Assembly: GCF_964355755.1 (NCBI RefSeq)
Contig: NC_092672.1
Location: forward strand, 31,988,501 to 32,052,500
Reading direction: 5' to 3'
Source: Antedon mediterranea
Lineage: Eukaryota; Echinodermata; Crinoidea; Comatulida; Antedonidae
Length of the DNA: 64,000 nt
Below, in pieces: positions 59,201 to 64,000 of the stretch. The stretch's first letter is position 1; every line of letters begins with the position of its first letter. The notes under the pieces were generated by a model. The model ran no database searches and was not told the origin of the DNA. It saw only the letters and a list, made by a program, of their open reading frames with translations. The position numbers and the translations under genes are program-made.

Positions 59201-59562
59201 CACATCCACAGCAAGTAACTCGCCTATTACAAAATGGATTAACTATTTTATAACTTATCGGGCTTATAAACTAAGTCTCATTTAAGGCTTAGCAAGTTTC
59301 ACACTATCAAACTAGTTTGAAAAAAAAAAGTGTGCCCAAATATGGTAGTGATATGACATGTCCATATATTGGCATATCACATTTTTTTAGTCACATAAAG
59401 TTTGATCGTGTAGACAGAGCTTTAGGGCAAAACACTGGACTACTTGACCTCTGACACAAAGCTGCTATTAGTTATTTTTTTTAAAACTTGAAATTAAATC
59501 TGTTTTTTATGTAACAGTATCTTTATCTTTTATTTTTGCAGATGGATGAAGAAATGAATTGA
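44312..59562 (+). CDS. MTHFR: 5,10-methylenetetrahydrofolate reductase, complete, 12 coding exons
   Basis: Cytosolic FAD enzyme that reduces 5,10-methylene-THF to 5-methyl-THF with NADPH, supplying methyl groups for homocysteine remethylation. Exons: 44312-44592, 45013-45251, 46008-46121, 48763-48956, 50086-50240, 51123-51317, 52021-52237, 52657-52839, 53240-53338, 54012-54134, 58927-59163, 59542-59562; 685 codons plus stop (human 656). Landmarks: Ser-rich N-terminal segment (SSSTSGVSS, as in the phosphorylated tail of human MTHFR), [38 protein letters not shown] (strand with the human Ala222Val site; Ala here), HFYTLNRE, then the regulatory half with [70 protein letters not shown] and NLVDNHYP. 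So it is the eukaryotic, AdoMet-regulated form. The 4.8-kb intron 10 is the largest. AATAAA at 60671-60676 is a candidate poly(A) signal. Confidence 0.97.
45600..45735 (+). repeat. 20-bp tandem repeat (six units) in MTHFR intron 2
   Basis: GATGTACAGTTGGTCAAGGT repeated about six times, with CAAGCT in two units. The array runs into TTCAACCTGACCAC, which also occurs beside CAGTTGGTAAGG at 8665. Confidence 0.9.
45810..45946. mobile_element. CTGTCTACACTATCAAAC element copy 8
   Basis: Ends AAAGTTCTGTCTACACTTG and GTTTGATAGTGTAGACAGAG, inverted. It sits about 60 bp upstream of the acceptor of MTHFR exon 3. Confidence 0.85.
46122..47930. other. First part of MTHFR intron 3: no gene seen
   Basis: AT-rich sequence with no exon-like segment and no repeat that I recognise. 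Confidence 0.45.
47935..48690 (+). repeat. 163-bp tandem array (about five units) in MTHFR intron 3
   Basis: ATAAGTTGATTGCAATATTT starts at 47958, 48121, 48284, 48447 and 48610, an exact 163-bp period. The last four units are almost identical; the first is diverged and the last is cut short. It ends about 75 bp before the exon 4 acceptor. AT-rich, non-coding. Confidence 0.93.
50640..51090 (+). repeat. Degenerate TTGACCATGG(T/C)TTTGA minisatellite in MTHFR intron 5
   Basis: Phrases such as GTTGACCATGGCTTTGA and GACCATTGGTTTAATGG recur through 450 bp up to the exon 6 acceptor. At 50811-50854 TTAACCATGGAGGTATA faces its inverse TATACCTCCATGGTTTAA, giving a long hairpin. Confidence 0.8.
51123..59562 (+). 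CDS. MTHFR: MTHFR exons 6-12: barrel end and AdoMet-binding regulatory domain
   Basis: Exons from 51123 carry the last barrel strand ([10 protein letters not shown]), the linker, and the whole regulatory domain that binds S-adenosylmethionine in animals. The last coding exon is only 21 bp (59542-59562: MDEEMN and TGA) and was chosen because the preceding exon ends in frame at a GTTAGT donor and a TTTTTGCAG acceptor sits before it; without splicing the reading would continue into VSFINFYFF, which is not family-like. Confidence 0.9.
52465..52540. repeat. Inverted repeat in MTHFR intron 7
   Basis: GTACCACATGTGCTGCCTGT (then ATC) faces GATACAGGCTGCACATGTGA (then TAC) with about 25 bp between: a 23-bp stem with two mismatches. 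Confidence 0.7.
52856..52998. mobile_element. CTGTCTACACTATCAAAC element copy 9
   Basis: Right end TTTGATAGTGTAGACAGAG intact; left end worn. Starts 17 bp after the donor of MTHFR exon 8. Only about 30 bp separates it from the next copy. Confidence 0.8.
53029..53193. mobile_element. CTGTCTACACTATCAAAC element copy 10, the best-kept
   Basis: Left end AAGCTCTGTCTACACTATC; right end GATAGTGTAGACAGAGCTTA: perfect inverted ends over about 24 bp, ~165 bp in total. It is adjacent to copy 9 in MTHFR intron 8. Confidence 0.9.
54135..56740. other. First part of MTHFR intron 10: AT-rich, no gene
   Basis: Long A/T runs and no exon-like segment. One GTGTGTGTGTG tract at 56225-56240. Confidence 0.45.
56751..56828 (+). 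tRNA. tRNA-like sequence with abnormal anticodon arm
   Basis: GGAGCAT pairs with ATGCACC (6 of 7), the D-arm GCTC/GAGC is perfect with a 9-nt loop, and GGTTCGAATCC is a perfect B-box in a T-arm with one mismatch. In place of a 5-bp stem and 7-nt loop the middle forms a 9-bp stem (three G-T pairs) with a TTTA loop, so no normal anticodon can be read. It lies inside MTHFR intron 10. A tRNA pseudogene or tRNA-derived repeat is most likely. Confidence 0.45.
57184..57226 (+). repeat. tRNA T-arm relic
   Basis: GAAGGTTCGAACCCTTC is a perfect tRNA T-arm (5-bp stem, 7-nt loop), flanked by AGTTTGA / TCAAACT. No other tRNA arm can be built next to it. Confidence 0.4.
57640..57966 (+). repeat. TGTCCCCTGAATAGGGG cluster
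   Basis: GGTGTCCCCTGAATAGGGG occurs several times in a row, with GTTAGCTGTAGTG twice. It is the same sequence class as the GGGGACA repeats in the channel and REV1 introns, here expanded. Confidence 0.7.
58425..58590 (+). repeat. 31-bp tandem repeat in MTHFR intron 10
   Basis: AGCTGATTGGCTAACAG starts at 58445, 58476 and 58507, with worn units on both sides (about six in total), giving a 31-bp period with TTGACTTGCTGGT between. Confidence 0.85.
58631..58805. mobile_element. Inverted-repeat element (TTTAAAGGTGTATTGTC ends)
   Basis: TTTTAAAGGTGTATTGTCTT at the left and AAAACAATTCATCTTTAG at the right are loosely inverted. The end resembles the outer ends of 35118-36025. It lies about 120 bp before MTHFR exon 11. 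Confidence 0.5.
59296..59424. mobile_element. CTGTCTACACTATCAAAC element copy 11, in MTHFR intron 11
   Basis: Ends TTTCACACTATCAAACTAG and AGTTTGATCGTGTAGACAGA, inverted. Core AAATATGGTAGTGATATGAC as in the others. Confidence 0.8.
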
Positions 59563-61841
59563 GATGTCGAATAAAATGTTGAATAATCGCACTTAAATAT
59601 TGCATTTAAATCTGGTGGTGGCACTGCTAGAAACATTTGAACACCTTAAACGTTGCTTAAATAATGAGCTCCAATTTTCAAGTACAGTATTACACAATGT
59701 TGAAAACCTTTAAAGCATTATAAATGGATTTGTTATTGATGAACTATGCTGTAGCAGTCACTACATACTTGAAGCATTGATGATGTTGATTGGAGGAATT
59801 CAAATACTGTATAGACATGCTTAATGCTTAGTATCAGTTGAATATTTGTGGTGTGGTTGTGGACGAATATTTCAAAGTAAAATGGTGTAAAACCAGTTAC
59901 AGCCAGATTAGAAATGTTTTACTCCATCTTGAGGCTGAATACCTAGAAAAACATTCAATTTATAATGGTGCTTTACTTAAGTCACAACACAGAAAGAAGA
60001 AAGCACAATTTAGTTGAATACAACTCATAGTTTTTTTAATTACTACTTAAATGTGGAATGAGATCAAAGTTGAATGTTGCTGTTTGTGAATATGTTACAA
60101 TATAGTTGTTTTATGACCTTATGTAAATGTTGTTTACATAGATTGTTCTTTTTTGTGGGGTGGGGGGGGGGGGGTGGGCGGAGGTGTGTTTACACTTTTG
60201 TGTTTTGCTGATTTGATACTATTTTTGTGGTTATATTTTCGATAATGAATCATATTATCAAAGAGTTGTGATCCATTAGAATCAAATGTATTTATTTCAA
60301 ATAAGTATGTATGTATATCTTGCTTATTGTAAACATACTGCCTATTATAAGTCACAGGTGCAATGTTGGTGGTACAACACTTACTGGTATTTAATTTGCC
60401 AATTTAAAATCTTGGTTATTTCATAATTTATTTTCATAAATAGAATTTTAGGTATTTATACGCGATATGATAAGATTGGTCACTCTCTGTCACATAGTTG
60501 CGCTTTACTGCCAGTCGCTGCCACAAGGGGAATTCCAACGATTGTCTGGTTTTGTTTTGGTTGTGTTGTCTGAAAATTATTTCTCCTTTAAACAGTTTTA
60601 TGGAGACCAATTTTAAATTGTCTGTGTATTTTTTATACTGCTTTTTATTTAAAATTTGCATTGCTATTTAAATAAACTGCCAACATTTTAATGTCCTAAT
60701 TTGTTGATTTACTAATTTTTTTTTACGGAATAGATAAAATACTGTAATACTGTAAAATATAAATAATTGAATTATTTTAAATATCAACTATTATTTATAA
60801 TACAGAGTACTATATTGCATGTGTAAGGGTTTGTTTATTCTTTAAACAATTTTTGGGTTGAAATAATATATAGTACAAAAACAAGGTTACCAACGTGTTT
60901 AAAAACATCATACTACTCACTATTTAACATTACGATGTAATGTATTTGTTTTTTATATCGAACATTAGTTATTTTTTGTCACAACTAAAAATACAGACCC
61001 ATATACAAGGTTTTTGTTTATTTTAGATTGTTGTTTTTTATTTTAGTTGTATATATGTAGAACAAAAAACAAGGTTGAAATAAATTTGAAGTTACAAAAT
61101 AGTTTTATGTAGCAATTTCTTTAAGTCACATTGTTGTTGTTAAATTATGTATATAAACGTAGTCTAGCTTTAGACCGCAATTTATTATTTGTAATTTCAA
61201 ACACATTTTTCCACAAATGGGCTTCCTTATGCTTGGGCTGGATTGAAAACAAAATGGCCACCACTGTATCTGAAGATGAATGGAAGGTCATGCATTGGCA
61301 CATATTTCGTTTATCAGGCTTTTTATATATATTTATCAGTATTATATTAGACCACATTTACACTTCGATTTGGGCTGCCCCGGAACGCTCCTGGGTCGGC
61401 AATTGATAAGTGTAAACATTTCATAAAGTTAGGCTGGCAGATGCGGACCTGAACCACATCTCGAGGTGGGTCTGGGCCGGCTTGAGAAAATGATTTAAAT
61501 CAATCCTCAAGGATGGAACACAAATGTAAACGTGCTGTATCAGGCCCAAACAATTTAATTTGAACCCAATCCTGGAGTGGCCTAGGATACAATCCTGTAG
61601 CGGCCTAAGACCCAATCATAAGTGTAAATGGGATCCTTGACATGAATTAATTCATACATCATACTTTGATAGCTTACACATTTATTCACACACCGCCAAG
61701 TCGATGACCAACCGATGTTTGAACGTTGACATAATAAATGAACATAATTATACAATAAAATTAATTTATAAAAATTCTACATTCCTAAAGATTGGCAATA
61801 AATTGCACTATCTAATCAATGATAGTTCATTATCCCATGCA
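59563..61841. other. Convergent intergenic region between MTHFR and SCO1
   Basis: Holds the MTHFR 3' UTR (to about 60690, AATAAA at 60671-60676), a poly-G tract at 60157-60180, an inverted-repeat element at 61345-61640 and a candidate poly(A) signal for SCO1 on the minus strand (AATAAA at 61686-61681). No coding exon seen. Confidence 0.5.
61345..61640. mobile_element. Inverted-repeat element with (C)CCATTTACACTT..GATTGGG ends
   Basis: Left CCACATTTACACTTCGATTT and right AATCATAAGTGTAAATGGGA are inverted. Internal GGCCTAGGATACAATCCTG / CCAATCCTGGAGTGGCC are also repeated. A second copy of the left end and its flank (CAGTATTATATCAGACCTGA, then TTTACACTTACGATTT) lies at 62028-62068. Confidence 0.6.
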
Positions 61842-63853
61842 TTAGTGCATGTTCTTGTATTTCCTCATATGCGATGCAATACTACCGGCTATTTCATCTT
61901 GCAACTTGTTTTGGCCGTAATAATCTATAAACTGACCATCCGGGTCAAGAAGGTACATGATGATTGTATGGTCAACCTGAGAAAAAAATTATTTAGAATT
62001 ATCTCATTTACTTTTTATATACATGTATCAGTATTATATCAGACCTGATTTACACTTACGATTTATACTCACTCCTGAGGACGATCAAAGTATATTAATC
62101 GAAACGTCGAGAAACTCAACAGTTCTTTTCAGAACTAATATACGTGATGTACCCGCCGCAAACTTTATATCAATATTTCATTTGAGTTAGTATATTTCCC
62201 CGACATTTCAACTGATTTTCCGTATCACGTTAATGTACTATGCAATTTACCACTTGGCTACTACTGTAGCACCCTCTATGTTTAGCTGTATTATATTAAA
62301 ATATAGCACCCTCTATGGTTTGGTCACACAGTTTTCTGATATTTCATTTTTCAAGTTTGAAGTAAAGTACCTCTAACAACAGGATGCTGAGCTCTGAAGA
62401 TCTAAGGGTTTATCTGTGGCTGCAACACAATCGGTTTAACAGACACCGTATGCCGTGGGGGAATATGTACATAGTACAGTACTGTTGGTATTTGTTGCAG
62501 CCAGACATAAAATCAAAGGACTGCTACGAGTTCCTATCTTTGCAAGATGAGCTTAGTGTCCTGTTGTTAGATTGCCTTAATTGTACTAATTAGTTACTTG
62601 CTCTTCATTGTTATTAATAACTTACAATGTAATCATTGTCCTCATCTTTAGGCCCCTGACTGAAATAAACTCTGAAGTTCTTCGCTGCTTCTTTCACCTG
62701 TTCATTTGTTCCAGTTAAACCAATAAATTTTGGGCTAAATTCTAGAAAAAAATGAAAAATATAATTATTTTATTAATTACAGAATTTTTAGACAGGAACT
62801 TCAGATAACAAAACTGTTAAGGAAACACTTTTAGGACTCAAAATCAATTTGCTTTTAAAGGTTGTTGTTGTTAAAACATACCCTCATTTCATCAAGAAAG
62901 TGTCCCCTTAATAGCGTTGTTGTTCCAAAGGAGTCGTTTTACTGTATTTAATGTTTTGTTTCTAATTTATCATATAGTCAATGTTATCTCAGAAGCATGA
63001 TGAACGTATTGTTTGATGTGATCTGACCTTTGACATAAGCAGCAATTGTTTTGATATCATCCCTCTCTGGATCAATTGTAATAAACAGCGGAACGACATT
63101 TGGTAAATTGCGACTCTCATCTGTAAACAAAATTATGATATTGAACTGATATTATACTAAGAAAGCTAGTAACTATTAGTTACAGTCCCAAACTAGTATT
63201 AGTTAAAGTCTGTAACTATTAGTTATAGCCTCAAACTATTAGTTAAAGTCACTAACTATTAGTTACCGCCACAAACTATTAGTTACAGTCACTAACTATT
63301 AGTTACAACCCCAAACTATTAGTTACAGCCCCAAACTAGTAGTTATCAGTAACTATTAGTTACAGCTCCAAACTATTAGTTTAAGTCACTAACTATTAGT
63401 TACAGCTCCAATCTATTAGTTACAGCCCTAAAGTATTAGTTACAGCCCTAAACTATTAGTTACAGCCTTAAATTATTAGTTAAAGTCAGTAACTATTAGT
63501 TACAGCTCCAAACTATCAGTTAAAGTCACTAACTATTAGTTACAGCCTAAACTTTTAGTTAAAGTCACTAACTATGATGATTGAACGAGCACTTTATGAA
63601 TACTGTATAATAACAAGTTTTATTTCGGTTATGCTTTATTGATCGTAGTACATACCAATTTTATTTACAACATCCACCATCTTCTCTAGTTCATCAGGAC
63701 AGATGTCAGGACAATGAGTGAAGCCAAAGTACAATAGTACCCATTGGCCAAGGTAATCTTTGTTTGTCTTTGGATTTCCTTCATGATCAACCAATGAGAA
63801 CGGCCCTCCTATAGCCGCTTTACCAAGAGATCTTGATCGTTCCTTTTCAAGAG
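61842..63853 (-). CDS. SCO1: SCO1/SCO2-type copper chaperone for cytochrome c oxidase, last four exons
   Basis: Mitochondrial inner-membrane protein that delivers copper to the CuA site of COX2. Exons, 5' to 3': 63853-63656, 63120-63028, 62741-62626, 61976-61842; about 180 residues of the thioredoxin-like domain, in phase, with the stop TAA at 61844-61842. Landmarks: [32 protein letters not shown] (copper-binding CxxxC), [30 protein letters not shown] (the copper His is the H of VDHT), DYYGQN. The N-terminal targeting peptide and membrane segment lie beyond 64000; the last ~25 bases do not give a convincing next exon. SCO1 and SCO2 are not separable in invertebrates from this part. Confidence 0.95.
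62073..62110 (+). repeat. CTGAGGACGAT..ATCGAAACGTCG motif (hammerhead-like, Penelope-type repeat end?)
   Basis: CTGAGGA (62075-62081) fits the hammerhead core CUGANGA. GAT/ATC can pair as a short stem, then GAAAC follows at 62101. No closing stems or cleavage site are seen nearby, so at best it is a remnant. Such CTGA(N)GA...GAAACGTCG phrases are common in animal retroelement tails. Confidence 0.3.
62381..62590 (+). repeat. Dispersed ~200-bp repeat, longest copy, in SCO1 intron
   Basis: GATGCTGAGCTCTGAAGATC, CTGTGGCTGCAACAC, GCAGCCAGACATAA and CCTGTTGTTAGATTGCCTTA occur in the same order as at 32553-32736 and, in part, 1540-1660. This copy has an open frame of 69 codons, but it is not kept in the others. 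Confidence 0.7.
63160..63565 (+). repeat. AACTATTAGTTA(C/A)AG tandem repeat in SCO1 intron
   Basis: AACTATTAGTTACAG(C/T)CC and AACTATTAGTTAAAGTCACT alternate about twenty times with a 17-22 bp spacing. It lies between the exons at 63028-63120 and 63656-63853. Confidence 0.9.
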
Positions 63854-64000
63854 CTGAAATTGATTATTTGTAATAATAATTCTAAATAACTTAACTTTAA
63901 CTACAGTTTGTTTAAGTTCTAGCAACATTACACAAACCAAATATTGTTAATAGCACAGATTTACATTTAGGAATAGCAGCTTCAGTGGCCACCCCAATTT

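Noticed and set aside
61704-62048. 114-codon plus-strand frame
   Set aside because: It is the antisense of the last SCO1 exon plus flanking intron.
63160-63565. Regular repeats that at first look like a CRISPR array
   Set aside because: Units are 17-22 bp, contiguous, with no unique spacers, inside a SCO1 intron of an animal gene.
63975-64000. Possible further SCO1 exon at the right edge
   Set aside because: A weak donor could join in phase, but the residues (EAAIPK) do not resemble the SCO1 segment expected before LEKER, and only 25 bases are visible.

Overview
This is animal nuclear DNA: short protein-coding exons separated by long AT-rich introns with GT..AG borders, and a heavy load of short non-autonomous DNA transposons, tandem repeats and tRNA-like relics. 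The gene set (one p53/p63/p73-type gene carrying SAM and C-terminal inhibitory segments, REV1, a CLC-2-type channel, TTC36, MTHFR, SCO1) and the many AGGCCTAGCTAGGC-type tracts (about 14.0, 35.7, 38.5 and 44.2 kb) suggest an invertebrate deuterostome, most likely an echinoderm. The species cannot be fixed from the window.

Layout. (1) 414-13726, minus: 5' part of a CLC-1/2-type chloride channel gene, nine exons, running off the left edge. (2) 14397-21341, plus: complete REV1 translesion polymerase gene, 13 coding exons, head-to-head with the channel gene (670 bp between start codons), with a tandemly duplicated ubiquitin-binding exon. (3) 23878-38238, minus: complete p53-family gene, 12 coding exons, 622 codons: transactivation, DNA-binding, tetramerisation, SAM and inhibitory segments. 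(4) 39578-41126, plus: complete three-exon TTC36 gene, head-to-head with the p53-family gene. (5) 41460-42950: decayed partial copy of MTHFR exons 1-2, interrupted by a foldback element. (6) 44312-59562, plus: complete MTHFR, 12 coding exons. (7) 61842-63853, minus: last four exons of SCO1, continuing off the right edge.

The exon structures were built by hand: every junction has an AG acceptor and GT donor, and codon phase is kept across every join. The genes do not form an operon. Their biological interest is that they sit together: in human, CLCN2, MTHFR and SCO1 lie in the same chromosome bands or arms as TP63, TP73 and TP53 respectively, so this window may preserve the neighbourhood of the single ancestral p53-family gene.

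Repeats. At least twelve copies of one ~140-bp inverted-repeat element (ends near CTGTCTACACTATCAAACT) lie in introns and between genes, several touching splice sites. There are also 188-bp, 163-bp, 29-bp, 31-bp and 20-bp tandem arrays, other inverted-repeat elements, and several tRNA-derived fragments.
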